Of a DNA stretch of 64,000 bases, positions 54,161-64,000 are shown piece after piece. The notes below the pieces were generated by a model. It saw only the letters and a list, made by a program, of their open reading frames with translations. It had not been told where the DNA came from and made no database searches. A program made the translations under genes and the position numbers. The first letter of the stretch is position 1. The number at the start of each line of letters is the position of its first letter. Origin of the DNA: Ferrimonas balearica (GTDB taxonomy: Bacteria; Pseudomonadota; Gammaproteobacteria; Enterobacterales; Shewanellaceae); the NCBI RefSeq assembly GCF_019802085.1, contig NZ_JAHVHV010000006.1:1-64000 (forward strand). Direction: 5' to 3'.

Positions 54161-54877
54161 ATGACACACCACAACGCCGTCCTGACCCTGCGACACCAGC
54201 GCCTGGCCCTGGCCCAGCGGCCCTTCCGGGCCCGGGGCGCCACCGTGCCCCGCTGTCCCCGCTGCCAGATCGCCGAAAGTCACTGCTGCTGCGCCTGGGC
54301 GCGGCCCGGACAGAGCCCGCTGCGCTTCTGCCTGCTGATGCACCACAAAGAGCCGATGAAGCCCACCAATACCGGGCGGCTCATCGCCGAGACGCTGCCG
54401 GACACCCTGGCCTATTGCTGGGACCGCACCGAGCCGGACCCGGCTCTGGTGGCGCTGCTGAGTGATCCGGCCTACCAGCCGATGGTGGTGTTTCCCGGCC
54501 AATACGCCGAGCCGGAGCGGGTGGTGGAATCGATTGAGGTGAGTTCGGCCAAACGGCCGCTGCTGATCCTGCTGGATGGCACCTGGAAACAGGCGCGGCG
54601 AATGTTTCAAAGCGATCTGCTGACGGGGTTGCCGGTGCTCTCCATCACCCCGGAAGCGCTCAGCCGCTACAAGCTGCGCAGCGCCGCCCACGAACATCAG
54701 CTGGCCACCGCCGAGGTGGCGGCCCAGGTGCTGGCCATCGCCGGCGATCAGCGCAACGCCCAGGTGCTGGACGCCTTCTTCCAGGTGTTCTCCCAACGTT
54801 ACTACGCCGGCAAGCGTCAGCTGCCGGTGACCAGCGACACCGAGCCCTTCGCCTACCTGGAGGCCCAGCCCCGCTAG
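54161..54877 (+). CDS. DTW-domain tRNA-uridine aminocarboxypropyltransferase
   Basis: A 238-residue DTW-domain protein, the family of E. coli TapT (YfiP) that makes acp3U in tRNA variable loops using SAM. It has an N-terminal cysteine cluster (RCPRCQIAESHCCC), MHHKEPMKPTNTGRLI, the D139-G-T-W142 motif in LLDGTWKQARRMF, and YKLRSA with LATAEVAAQVL at the end. Its stop overlaps the convergent M48 protease gene by four bases. Confidence 0.87.
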   Translation: MTHHNAVLTLRHQRLALAQRPFRARGATVPRCPRCQIAESHCCCAWARPGQSPLRFCLLMHHKEPMKPTNTGRLIAETLPDTLAYCWDRTEPDPALVALLSDPAYQPMVVFPGQYAEPERVVESIEVSSAKRPLLILLDGTWKQARRMFQSDLLTGLPVLSITPEALSRYKLRSAAHEHQLATAEVAAQVLAIAGDQRNAQVLDAFFQVFSQRYYAGKRQLPVTSDTEPFAYLEAQPR

Positions 54878-55872
54878 GGCTCGGCCCGCAGCGCCCGGAC
54901 CCGCTCGTCGCTCACCGGATGGGTGCGCAGCCAACCGGGCATCTGGCCATTGTCGGCCCCCTCAAGCTTCTGCAGCAGGGTGCCCAGGGCCAGGGGATCG
55001 CGCCCGGCCCGGCGCATCATCACCGCCCCCTCGGCGTCCGCCTCCAGCTCCAGGTCCCGGCTGTAACCGCGCTCCAGCAGCAGTCGGGGCAACTCCATCA
55101 CCGCCCCGGTGGCGGCGCTGGCATCCCCGGTCAGCACCGTCATGATCAGCACCCCGAAAGCACCCTGCAAGGCCCCGCGCAAGCCATGGCGCCCCTGCAC
55201 GTGCACCACCTCGTGGGCCAGCACCCCCAGCCACTCGTCGTCCCGCTCGGTCAGGGCCACCAGCTGGTCCAACAGCACGATGTCGCCGCTGGGCAGGGCA
55301 AAGGCGTTGGGCCCGATGTCCGGGGCGCTGCGCAGGTGCAAGCGGAAGTCGCCGGGGGGCAGGTCATTGGCCCGCAGCAGCTCGCCAAAGGCGGTGCGAA
55401 TGCGCTGCTGCTGGGCCAGGGGCAGTTCGGTCTGCTCGAACGGCAGGGAGCGCAGCGCCTGGGCCGAGGCCTCATCCAGCAGGTCGGCGGGCAGGGCCTG
55501 GGCGGTGTGCGCCGCCAGGGCCGGCACACCGTAGCGGTAGAGTCCCCAGAACACCGCCACCACCAGCACCAAGGCCACCACCGCGATGTGGCGGCTGCGC
55601 TCCAGGCGGTCGACCCAGGCCAGGCCTTTGCGACCGCGCGCATTGGCCAGGGCATCCAGGCGTTCGTGTTGGTCACACTCGAAGCGCCAGCCGTTGGCCA
55701 GGGTCAGGGTGCGGGGCATGGTGCCAAGGCGGGCCGGCACGGTGAGTTCCGACAGGCGGCCACAGGGGCTGCCCTGGGCGTCACGGAACAGCTCCCCGGC
55801 TTCGTTGACCCGCAACACCCCGGGGTAACTGCGCGATTGCCGGCCGTCCAGCCAGCGCCCCGCCAGCTCCAT
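54874..55872 (-). CDS. M48-family membrane-associated metalloprotease
   Basis: A 332-residue protein: an N-terminal domain of about 90 residues resembling the extracellular part of stomatin-linked M48 proteins, a membrane helix at about 95-115 (VVALVLVVAVFWGLYRYG), and a peptidase M48 domain with HEVVH zinc motif at about 220-224 and LELEADAEGA for the third ligand. ATG 55872 overlaps the yjgN stop by one base. Last gene of a coupled four-gene operon with qmcA and nfeD; substrates unknown. Confidence 0.87.
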   Translation of the reverse strand: MELAGRWLDGRQSRSYPGVLRVNEAGELFRDAQGSPCGRLSELTVPARLGTMPRTLTLANGWRFECDQHERLDALANARGRKGLAWVDRLERSRHIAVVALVLVVAVFWGLYRYGVPALAAHTAQALPADLLDEASAQALRSLPFEQTELPLAQQQRIRTAFGELLRANDLPPGDFRLHLRSAPDIGPNAFALPSGDIVLLDQLVALTERDDEWLGVLAHEVVHVQGRHGLRGALQGAFGVLIMTVLTGDASAATGAVMELPRLLLERGYSRDLELEADAEGAVMMRRAGRDPLALGTLLQKLEGADNGQMPGWLRTHPVSDERVRALRAEP

Positions 55873-56915
55873 CACAGCCCCAGGGCCAGGTCGACGTCGA
55901 AGATCTCGCTGGACTCGGCCCCCAGGGCCGCCAGCTCCTCCTCCTGCAGCGCCACCAGGTTATCCAGCCCCTCGGCGGGCGTCATCATCAGGGTTTCGGC
56001 CCGGTAGTGGGCCCAGCGCACCTTGGCGAAGGGGATAAAGAGCCCCAGTGTGGCGATGATCCCCAGCTGGTTGGTGAGCAGGATCCAGATCGCCCGCCCC
56101 CACTTGAGGCTGGATTGGAAGCTCAGCCCCTCCAGCTTGCTGTGGCGCAGGGCCAGCTCCATCAACACCACCTTAAACAGGGGGAACACCAGGATCGCCG
56201 CCAGGTAGAGGGGCACCATGGCGGCCATCAGCAGGAAGGGGTTCTGCTCGATGTCGCCCAGGGTGCCGATAAGGCCGGTGAGCAGCAAGGCACCCAGGAA
56301 CACCCCCAGCCCCACCAGGCCAAAGCCCAGGCAGAAGGCGTACACCTTGCCCACCGGCATGGTGACCTCGAACTGCTGTCGACCGTACCAGTGGTGGCCC
56401 ACCACGTACTCCTTCTGCTTACCCAGCAGATAGGGCAGCACCAGGCCCAGGGTCAACACCGTCAGCGGCGGCAGCAGGAAGAACAGGAAGAACACCTCCA
56501 GCGCCGAGCCGGAGAAGGAGAAGTGGATGCCGCGGTACTCGCTGTAGCGGGCGTTGAACATCATCCCCCGGGTCATGGCCCAGGGCCAGAAGAACAGCAT
56601 CACCAGGGCCATGATGGCCCCCAGCACCGGGTTCAGCCCGGCAAAGAGGTAGAGGCCGAAGATCGTCAGGGCGATCAGCCGGCCGTAGAGGATCTTGACC
56701 GGATCCGCGGTGTAGGCGAAACGGTGACCCGCCAGCTCGGTGTGGCCGTAAAGGTACTGGCGGTTGCGCACCTTGGCCCAGGGGGAATAGAACCCCAGGG
56801 TGACCAGGGTCAGGGCCAGGTTTACCAGCCAGATGCGGAAAAACTCCCCCCCCTCGCCGTGGAAACGGAAGGGGGCGGACTCGGCCTGCCCCTCGGGGCG
56901 ATCCAACTCAGTCAT
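55872..56915 (-). CDS. DUF898 inner-membrane protein (YjgN-like)
   Basis: A 347-residue polytopic protein with the DUF898 hallmark FHGEGGEFFRIWLVNLALTLVTLGFYSPWAKVR and the repeated GLFIPFAKVRWAHYRAE near the C-terminus; about six to eight membrane helices. E. coli YjgN belongs to the same family; function unknown. It overlaps nfeD (four bases) and the M48 gene (one base). Confidence 0.87.
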   Translation of the reverse strand: MTELDRPEGQAESAPFRFHGEGGEFFRIWLVNLALTLVTLGFYSPWAKVRNRQYLYGHTELAGHRFAYTADPVKILYGRLIALTIFGLYLFAGLNPVLGAIMALVMLFFWPWAMTRGMMFNARYSEYRGIHFSFSGSALEVFFLFFLLPPLTVLTLGLVLPYLLGKQKEYVVGHHWYGRQQFEVTMPVGKVYAFCLGFGLVGLGVFLGALLLTGLIGTLGDIEQNPFLLMAAMVPLYLAAILVFPLFKVVLMELALRHSKLEGLSFQSSLKWGRAIWILLTNQLGIIATLGLFIPFAKVRWAHYRAETLMMTPAEGLDNLVALQEEELAALGAESSEIFDVDLALGL

Positions 56916-57385
56916 GACAACGCTCCTTGTTGTCCGGGTTCGCTGGCTTCGATCACCAGCCTCATCCCCTCGCTGGCCACCACCCGAACCCGGGTACCGG
57001 CCGCCAAGGGGCGCTCACAGCGCACCCGCCACAGGGTGTCGCCAATCTGAATCTTGCCCTCGCCCGCCAGCAGGTCCTGCTCCAGCACCACTTGGCGGCC
57101 CACCAGCTGGGCGGCCCGGTCATTGAGGCCCGGCTGCTCGGTGCGCTGGTTGACCCGGCGAAAGCCGCGCCAGTAGATGACGGTGAAGATCACCGTGGCC
57201 AGGGCAAACAGGATCAGCTGGGCGGACCAGGCCATCTCAGGCCAGATCCACAGCAGCAGGGAGAGCATCAGCCCGGCGGCGGCCGCCCCCAGCAGGAACC
57301 CGCCGGTGCCCAGGGCCTCCAGCCCCAGCAGCACCAGGCCCAGGACCAGCCAGTGCCAGGCCTCAAGGGCTTCCAGGGCCGCCAT
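56912..57385 (-). CDS. NfeD-family membrane protein
   Basis: A 157-residue short NfeD homologue: three membrane helices (about 10-30, 33-50 and 52-75) and a C-terminal OB-fold domain (LVGRQVVLEQDLLAGEGKIQIGDTLWRVR). Partner of the SPFH protein encoded directly upstream, as ybbK/qmcA in E. coli. It shares one base with qmcA. Confidence 0.9.
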   Translation of the reverse strand: MAALEALEAWHWLVLGLVLLGLEALGTGGFLLGAAAAGLMLSLLLWIWPEMAWSAQLILFALATVIFTVIYWRGFRRVNQRTEQPGLNDRAAQLVGRQVVLEQDLLAGEGKIQIGDTLWRVRCERPLAAGTRVRVVASEGMRLVIEASEPGQQGALS

Positions 57386-58305
57386 CAGCTGGCCTCCTTG
57401 CCGGTCTGTTTCAGCAGCTCGGCGATGCCGCCCACCGAACCCACCAGGCTGCTGGCCTCCAGGGGCATCATGATGAGCTTGCTGTTGTCCGCCGCGGCCA
57501 CCTCCTTGAGGGCCTCGACGTATTTCTGGGCGACGAAGTAGTTGATCGCCTGCATCTCCCCCTCGGCGATGGCGCGGGAGACCATGGTGGTGGCGTTGGC
57601 TTCCGCCTCCGCCAGCCGCTCCCGGGCCTCCGCTTCGCGCTTGGCCGCTTCCAGCTCACCCTCGGCCTTGAGGATCTCGGATTGCTTCTGACCCTCCGCC
57701 ACCTTGATGGCCGCCTCTCGCTCGCCCTCCGCTTCCAGGATGGCAGCACGCTTGTCCCGCTCCGCTTTCATCTGCCGGGCCATGGCGTCCACCAGGTCCG
57801 CCGGCGGGCTGATGTCCCGGATCTCGATGCGGGTCACCTTGACCCCCCAGGGATCCGTGGCCTCGTCCACCTTGGTCAGCAGCTCGGCGTTGATGCGGTC
57901 CCGGTTGGAGAGCATCTCATCCAGCTCCATGGAGCCCAGCACCGCCCGGATGTTGGTCATCACCAGGTTCTGCATCGCCAGCTCCAGGTTGTTCACCTCG
58001 TAGGAGGCGCGCACCGGGTCCTGGACCTGGTAGAAACAGACCGCGTCGGTGGTGACCATGGCGTTGTCGGCGGAGATCACCTCCTGGGGCAGGATGTCCA
58101 GCACCTGCTCCATCATGTTCTGTTTGCGACCGATGCCGTCGATCAGGGGCACAATCAGGTTCAGCCCCGGATGCAGGGTGCGGGTGAACTTGCCAAAGCG
58201 CTCTACCGTGTACTGAAAGCCCTGGGGCACCATCTTCACCCCGGTGGCCACCAGCACCACCGCCAGCCCCACCAGGACCAGCGCCACCACATCCGTCCCA
58301 AACAT
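57385..58305 (-). CDS. qmcA: SPFH/band-7 membrane protein QmcA
   Basis: A 306-residue SPFH protein with one N-terminal helix ([19 protein letters not shown]), band-7 domain (about 20-200, with [12 protein letters not shown]) and a C-terminal helical region rich in Glu/Ala/Arg. Such proteins form large oligomers linked with FtsH and membrane microdomains. First gene of the qmcA-nfeD-yjgN-M48 operon. Confidence 0.93.
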   Translation of the reverse strand: MFGTDVVALVLVGLAVVLVATGVKMVPQGFQYTVERFGKFTRTLHPGLNLIVPLIDGIGRKQNMMEQVLDILPQEVISADNAMVTTDAVCFYQVQDPVRASYEVNNLELAMQNLVMTNIRAVLGSMELDEMLSNRDRINAELLTKVDEATDPWGVKVTRIEIRDISPPADLVDAMARQMKAERDKRAAILEAEGEREAAIKVAEGQKQSEILKAEGELEAAKREAEARERLAEAEANATTMVSRAIAEGEMQAINYFVAQKYVEALKEVAAADNSKLIMMPLEASSLVGSVGGIAELLKQTGKEAS

Positions 58306-58479
58306 GTCGCACTCCGTTGAAATATCCCGTATCGCTTCTGACTCTACCCCATCACGGCGAAAACCAACAGGGACGACAAAGGCTTAGGATTAAGCCTCTG
58401 AAAATCCTCCCCCTTCTTCACTGGCGCTGGGCGGGCCCCCTGGCATACCCTGTGGAGGACCCGAACAGGAGATCGCACC

Positions 58480-58878
58480 ATGAGATACGCCATCGCCCTC
58501 CCCCTGCTGGCCACCCTGGCCCTGGCCGGTTGCAGTGAGCAGCAGCAAAAAGAGATGGAAGACGCCCTGGACAAGGCCAAGGCGGAAGCCAGCCAGGCCC
58601 TGGATGACGCGAAGAGCGCGGCGGACGACGCCTACCAGGAGGCCAAGGGGGCCGCCGGAGAGGCCTACGAGGACGCCAAGGCGGACGCCGCCACCGCCTA
58701 CGAAGATGCCAAAGCCGGCGCTGCGGACGCCTATGAGGACGCCAAGGCCGATGCGGCCGACGCCTATCACGACGCCAGCGAGGCGGCCGGCCAGGCCTAC
58801 GAAGAGGCCAAGACTGAAGCCGGTGTCCAGACTCAGAAAGCCAAGGAGGAGGCCGAGAAGCTGCTGGAGAACCAGTAA
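58480..58878 (+). CDS. lipoprotein made of 11-residue LEA-like repeats
   Basis: A 132-residue lipoprotein: signal peptide ending LALAGC (lipidated Cys18), then eight tandem 11-residue repeats of the form x-A-[LY]-x-[DE]-A-K-x-x-A-x from residue 28 to 115, then a charged tail with KAKEEAEKLLENQ. The 11-mer periodicity and Ala/Glu/Asp/Lys bias resemble group 3 LEA proteins and other stress lipoproteins, suggesting a disordered chain that forms an amphipathic helix on drying or at a surface. Function inferred from composition only. Confidence 0.75.
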   Translation: MRYAIALPLLATLALAGCSEQQQKEMEDALDKAKAEASQALDDAKSAADDAYQEAKGAAGEAYEDAKADAATAYEDAKAGAADAYEDAKADAADAYHDASEAAGQAYEEAKTEAGVQTQKAKEEAEKLLENQ

Positions 58879-58913
58879 CTTTGGCCACCGCCGCCCCCCA
58901 AGGGCGGGGATCA

Positions 58914-58944
58914 CCTAAGCTGAGGGGGTCACCCTTCGCTTAGG
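58914..58944. promoter_or_regulatory. long intergenic hairpin overlapping a ribosome site
   Basis: CCTAAGC (58914-58920) pairs with GCTTAGG (58938-58944), and the inner GAGGG pairs with the complementary CCCTT, leaving a GGTCA loop. The right arm contains the AGG of the Shine-Dalgarno AGGAA (58942-58946) of the gene starting at 58952, so folding would hide that site in mRNA. It could instead be a terminator or an extragenic repeat; no polyT follows. Confidence 0.5.
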
Positions 58945-58951
58945 AACCCCC

Positions 58952-59374
58952 ATGCGCCTCACCGCGTTACTGCTGCTGACCCTGCTGCTGAGCCCCCTGG
59001 CCCAGGGGCGGGTGCTGGCCAAGGGGGTGTTTGACGGCGATCATCACGACGCGGAGCTGGTCCGCGACTCCACCCTGATCCCCGCCAAGCTGGGCACCCT
59101 GTTCGGTTTCCGCTTCGAGCCGGATCCCCGCTGGGAATCGGCGCTGGAGCTGCAGGTGGTGGTGCAGCACCCCCCCATGCCGCCACTGGGGCATGACGCC
59201 AGCGGCTGGGTGCAGTACCTGCTGCCCGGCCAGCCCAACACCGTCCTGTGGGAGTTCGAGTTCGAGGAGGAACTGCAGGCGGGGGAGTGGGTCATCTACC
59301 TGATGCTGGACGATGAACCCCTCTACATGGAGCGCTTCGAGGTGGTGCTGATCCCGGATCCCCAGTACCTCTGA
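58952..59374 (+). CDS. small exported protein (DUF3859-like)
   Basis: A 140-residue protein with a signal peptide (MRLTALLLLTLLLSPLAQG) and a beta-rich mature domain (FGFRFEPDPRWESALELQVVVQHP, FEEELQAGEWVIYLML, PLYMERFEVVLI). Length and segments fit DUF3859 as I remember it. It probably acts in the periplasm. Its ribosome site is inside a strong hairpin. Confidence 0.75.
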   Translation: MRLTALLLLTLLLSPLAQGRVLAKGVFDGDHHDAELVRDSTLIPAKLGTLFGFRFEPDPRWESALELQVVVQHPPMPPLGHDASGWVQYLLPGQPNTVLWEFEFEEELQAGEWVIYLMLDDEPLYMERFEVVLIPDPQYL

Positions 59375-59377
59375 ACC

Positions 59378-61969
59378 TCAGGCCACTCCGCCCTGCCCCG
59401 ACAGCTCCAGCCGCATCCGGTTGTAGAGATAGGCCACCCCCAAGAGGGTCACCCCCAGGCCCAGGAAGGAGGCCACCCGCCACAACCCGTCCAGCCCCGC
59501 CATGTCCCAGAGGAAGATCTTGACGATCACCACCAGCAGCGCGGCGGTGCCCAGGTGTTGCAGTGGAGGACGCTGGAGCCGGGCGGCGGTGACCATCAAG
59601 CCGATGCCGATGGCGAGCCCCAGCACCGAGTAGGAGTAGAGCTCGCCGGGCAGCATGGGCAGGCCCGGCACCAGTGCGCCATGCCAGAGGTGTCGCAGGG
59701 TGAGGATGGCGTAGAGCAGCGCCATGGCCCCGGCTAGGGCCGCCAGGGCGCTGCGCAGCCCGTCACGGCGCAGCCAGGCTTGCCCCGCCAGCAGCAGCGC
59801 CGGCAAACCGTAGACCAGCAGCAGCGGATTCCACAGGGGAGTAACGCCGATGGACTGAGTCACCAGCAGGGGGTTTTGCCCCAGGGCAAAGACGGCATAG
59901 AGCCCCAGGGCAGCGGTCAGCTGCAGCTCCGCCAGCAGATGCAGCAGCGTCGAGGGTTGGCGCTGGTGACGGTAGCGGTAGAGGGCGCTGCCCACCAGCA
60001 GGGTCATCACATAGATGGCCGCCTCCAGCCAGCCGAACCGCGGGGCGAAGAGATCGCCGTAGAGGCCATAGCGGGTCAGGGCCGCCACCGCCAAGGCCGC
60101 CAGCTGCACCGTCCCCACCTCGAAGCTTTGTCTCAGTCGGGTGCCGGAGGCCTGGCGATGCAACTGCCACAGCGCCAGGGCCGCCAGGACGAAGCTGCCC
60201 AGGTAGGTGATGAGCAGACTCTGGGCCGAGGCGCCATAGGCCGGCAACCAGGGGTTGAGTGTCAGGCGCAGCAGCACCGTCAACAGCAGCGCCCGCGCCA
60301 CCCAGGCCAGGGCCCGGCCGGTGTGTTGACCGACAAAGTAGCGTCCCAGGCCAATCAGGCTGCACCACTGCAACGCCAGGGCCAGGGTCAGCCGCAGCTC
60401 GCCAAACGCCGCCACCAGGGCCAGGCTCAGGCTGGCCTGGACCGCCAACAGCCCCACCGCCGACACCCCATCGGAGGCCGGTCCCCTCCGCCACTGCCAC
60501 AGGGCCGCGGCGTAACCGGCCATCAGCCCCAGGTAGCCCCACACCGGCACCACGGCGCCCACCCGGTGACCCAGGCGCAGGTCCACCCAGAGGGCCATCA
60601 GCATTGGTACGGCGCAGGCCAGGGCGGCAAGATCCGCCCGGCGTCGATGCCAGGCCAGGGGCCCGGCCACCGCCAGCGCGGTGATCGCCAATGCGGCGGC
60701 CATTAGGCCGTACGCCTGGGCATCCGGGCCCTCCAGGATCGGCTGCAAGGGCCCGCAGGCCAGGGTAAAGAGCTCCGCCAGCGGCGCCAGCAGCATCAGC
60801 CAGGGCCAGGCCGGCGCCCCCGCCAGGGGGTGGCGGCTTAGGATCACCGCCAGGAAAAAGGGCCAGGTAACGCCGACGTAACGCCCAATGGAGGGCGCTT
60901 CGAACACCAGGATCGCCCACTGGCACAGGGCCAAACACCCCCACAGCAGCAGCAAGCTGCGCTGGAGGGCAGCCGGGCGGGCCAGGGCCCGGTCGCTCTG
61001 ATCCAGGCGCCACCCCAGCAGGGGGGCCCCGAAGCCCAGCCAGATCAGGGCGGTCAGGTAGAGGCTGCGCCAGCCCTGCAGCTGACCGGGTTCGGCCAGG
61101 GACAGCAGCAACCAGGCCAGCGCCAGCAGCCAGACGCCCCACCACAACCAGTCCCGGTAGATCCGGCGCAGCAGCACAAAGCCCCCCGCCGCCACGATAA
61201 GGGCATAGCCCAAGGCCGCAGCCAGGTTGGCGCTGTCGGTCTTGACCAGAAGGGGCACGGCGAAGGCGCCCAGGATCCCCAGCGCCGCCAACACCGGGCC
61301 GTGGCGCAGGGCCAAGCCCATGGCCGCCAGGGAGACCGCCGCCAGCAGCAGGAAAACGCCAGTCTCCGGTAACCAGCGATACAGGGGCCCGCTGACCAGC
61401 ACACAGGCGTAGAGGATCATCACCCCGGCCCCGGCACAAGGGGCGTGGATCCCCCCATCCTCCCGGTGCTGCTTGAGCCAGCTGGCCAGGGCGATCAGCG
61501 CTACGCCGAAGGTGACCGCCATGGCCACCCGCACCGGGGGACTCAGCAGGCCCAGGGCCATGGAGTACTGCACCAGGAAGATCCCCGCCAGGGCCAGGGA
61601 GAGGCCCCCCAGCAGCACCATCCAATGGGACTGGAGAAACACCAGCCAGGGCGCCGGCCCGTCGAAGGGATCCGAGGGGCCGCTGGCCGCTGCCCCCGGC
61701 AACCGGGCCTGGCCCTGGGCGGAGGATGCCGGTTCGGGGAAGGGGGCGGCCTGAGGCTTGGGTTCCGGCGTGCTGTGGGTGACCGGCTTGGGGGGCGCGA
61801 CCGGTGCGGGCGCGGGGGCCAGGGCATTGAGCCGCTGACGCAACTGGACCAGCTCGGCGCGCAGGGCCCGCTGCTCCCGGGCCAGTCTCTGCACCCCAAA
61901 GTAGGCGATGTACCCCATCACCACACCGGTGATCATCGCCAGGACCACCCCAATCGCCAGCCATTCCAT
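59378..61969 (-). CDS. large multi-helix DUF2339 membrane protein
   Basis: An 863-residue inner-membrane protein: an N-terminal helix, a coiled-coil segment (VQRLAREQRALRAELVQLRQRL), a Pro/Ala/Gln-rich linker (about 50-100), then some twenty-five hydrophobic helices. The DUF2339 features LVFLQSHWMVLLGGLSLALAGIFLV and LASWLKQH are present. Function unknown, possibly envelope stress or polysaccharide related. Convergent with, and starting close to, the DUF3859-like gene at its stop. Confidence 0.85.
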   Translation of the reverse strand: MEWLAIGVVLAMITGVVMGYIAYFGVQRLAREQRALRAELVQLRQRLNALAPAPAPVAPPKPVTHSTPEPKPQAAPFPEPASSAQGQARLPGAAASGPSDPFDGPAPWLVFLQSHWMVLLGGLSLALAGIFLVQYSMALGLLSPPVRVAMAVTFGVALIALASWLKQHREDGGIHAPCAGAGVMILYACVLVSGPLYRWLPETGVFLLLAAVSLAAMGLALRHGPVLAALGILGAFAVPLLVKTDSANLAAALGYALIVAAGGFVLLRRIYRDWLWWGVWLLALAWLLLSLAEPGQLQGWRSLYLTALIWLGFGAPLLGWRLDQSDRALARPAALQRSLLLLWGCLALCQWAILVFEAPSIGRYVGVTWPFFLAVILSRHPLAGAPAWPWLMLLAPLAELFTLACGPLQPILEGPDAQAYGLMAAALAITALAVAGPLAWHRRRADLAALACAVPMLMALWVDLRLGHRVGAVVPVWGYLGLMAGYAAALWQWRRGPASDGVSAVGLLAVQASLSLALVAAFGELRLTLALALQWCSLIGLGRYFVGQHTGRALAWVARALLLTVLLRLTLNPWLPAYGASAQSLLITYLGSFVLAALALWQLHRQASGTRLRQSFEVGTVQLAALAVAALTRYGLYGDLFAPRFGWLEAAIYVMTLLVGSALYRYRHQRQPSTLLHLLAELQLTAALGLYAVFALGQNPLLVTQSIGVTPLWNPLLLVYGLPALLLAGQAWLRRDGLRSALAALAGAMALLYAILTLRHLWHGALVPGLPMLPGELYSYSVLGLAIGIGLMVTAARLQRPPLQHLGTAALLVVIVKIFLWDMAGLDGLWRVASFLGLGVTLLGVAYLYNRMRLELSGQGGVA

Positions 61970-62075
61970 TCGCTGCTCTCCCCAATCCGTCTGGTTTCAC
62001 TGTCCGTCCCCGACGCTCAAAATGCAACCGGAACATCGGCTTAGCGACACAGCGCCGGGTTTTGCCTCGACCGCC

Positions 62076-62106
62076 TTGACTCTCCCCCCGTGGGAGACTT
62101 TAGCCT
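62076..62106 (+). promoter_or_regulatory. CueR-type promoter of copA
   Basis: -35 TTGACT (62076-62081), 19-base spacer and -10-like TAGCCT (62101-62106). The spacer is a dyad (ACTCTCCC ... GGGAGACT), exactly the long-spacer, palindrome-between-elements design of MerR/CueR-activated promoters; the E. coli copA promoter has the same 19-base spacing and similar arms. The regulator gene itself is not in the window. Confidence 0.85.
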
Positions 62107-62138
62107 CGGATCATTCCCATCGAATCGAGGATGGCCTT

Positions 62139-64000
<1,862 letters not shown>

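Overview
The window is a dense, GC-rich stretch of a gammaproteobacterial chromosome with about 65 protein genes and no phage, transposon or CRISPR array. Gene content and local order (murI next to an rRNA operon, fabR/desaturase, gspC-N followed by nudE and cysQ, hslR-hslO, pckA, ompR-envZ, greB, tex, bioH, comF, nfuA, a cytochrome oxidase cluster, lexA-sulA, plsB) point to a marine Alteromonadales-type bacterium close to Shewanella or Ferrimonas. The assignment is inference from content and order; Ferrimonas fits the high GC best. LAYOUT. 1-384: 5' leader, boxA and two strong promoters of an rRNA operon whose 16S gene lies just off the left edge. 385-5288: murI, trmA, the FabR repressor divergent from an oxygen-dependent fatty-acid desaturase, and a hydrolase resembling animal MEST. 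5339-8986: a secreted nuclease/phosphatase-fold lipoprotein and the selenium pair selD-mnmH. 9016-21940: one long minus-strand block with a complete type II secretion operon gspCDEFGHIJKLMN followed by nudE and cysQ. 22149-30140: hslR-hslO, pckA with a CRP-like site, and greB-ompR-envZ divergent from tex. 30193-33527: a small accessory patch with two exported proteins, a LysR regulator, an outer-membrane barrel protein and a conserved hypothetical. 33562-41145: bioH/comF head to head, an M14 peptidase, nfuA, a small Cys-rich ORF, a DinF-type MATE transporter and a polysaccharide deacetylase. 41216-50063: the aa3/caa3-type cytochrome c oxidase genes coxB-coxA-ctaG-coxC and, converging on them across a small plus-strand gene, the haem A/copper assembly set surf1-ctaA-ctaB-sco. 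50318-54877: the lexA-sulA SOS operon with two LexA boxes, plsB and a DTW-domain tRNA modification enzyme. 54874-61969: a translationally coupled qmcA-nfeD-yjgN-M48 protease operon, a lipoprotein built of 11-residue LEA-like repeats, a small exported protein and a very large DUF2339 membrane protein. 62076-64000: a copper-exporting P-type ATPase, cut by the right edge, behind a textbook CueR-type promoter. HOW IT WORKS TOGETHER. Most of the window is conserved core: envelope synthesis (murI, plsB, desaturase/fabR), protein export (T2SS), osmotic and redox stress (ompR-envZ, hslO), gluconeogenesis (pckA), Fe-S and selenium metabolism, aerobic respiration, and SOS. I found no convincing new multi-gene defence or biosynthetic system. 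The points most worth a second look are small: a shared LysR operator pair, an 11-mer-repeat lipoprotein, an SD-sequestering hairpin, a CueR promoter, a MEST-like hydrolase, a coupled SPFH/NfeD/DUF898/M48 operon, and two or three unannotated small genes.
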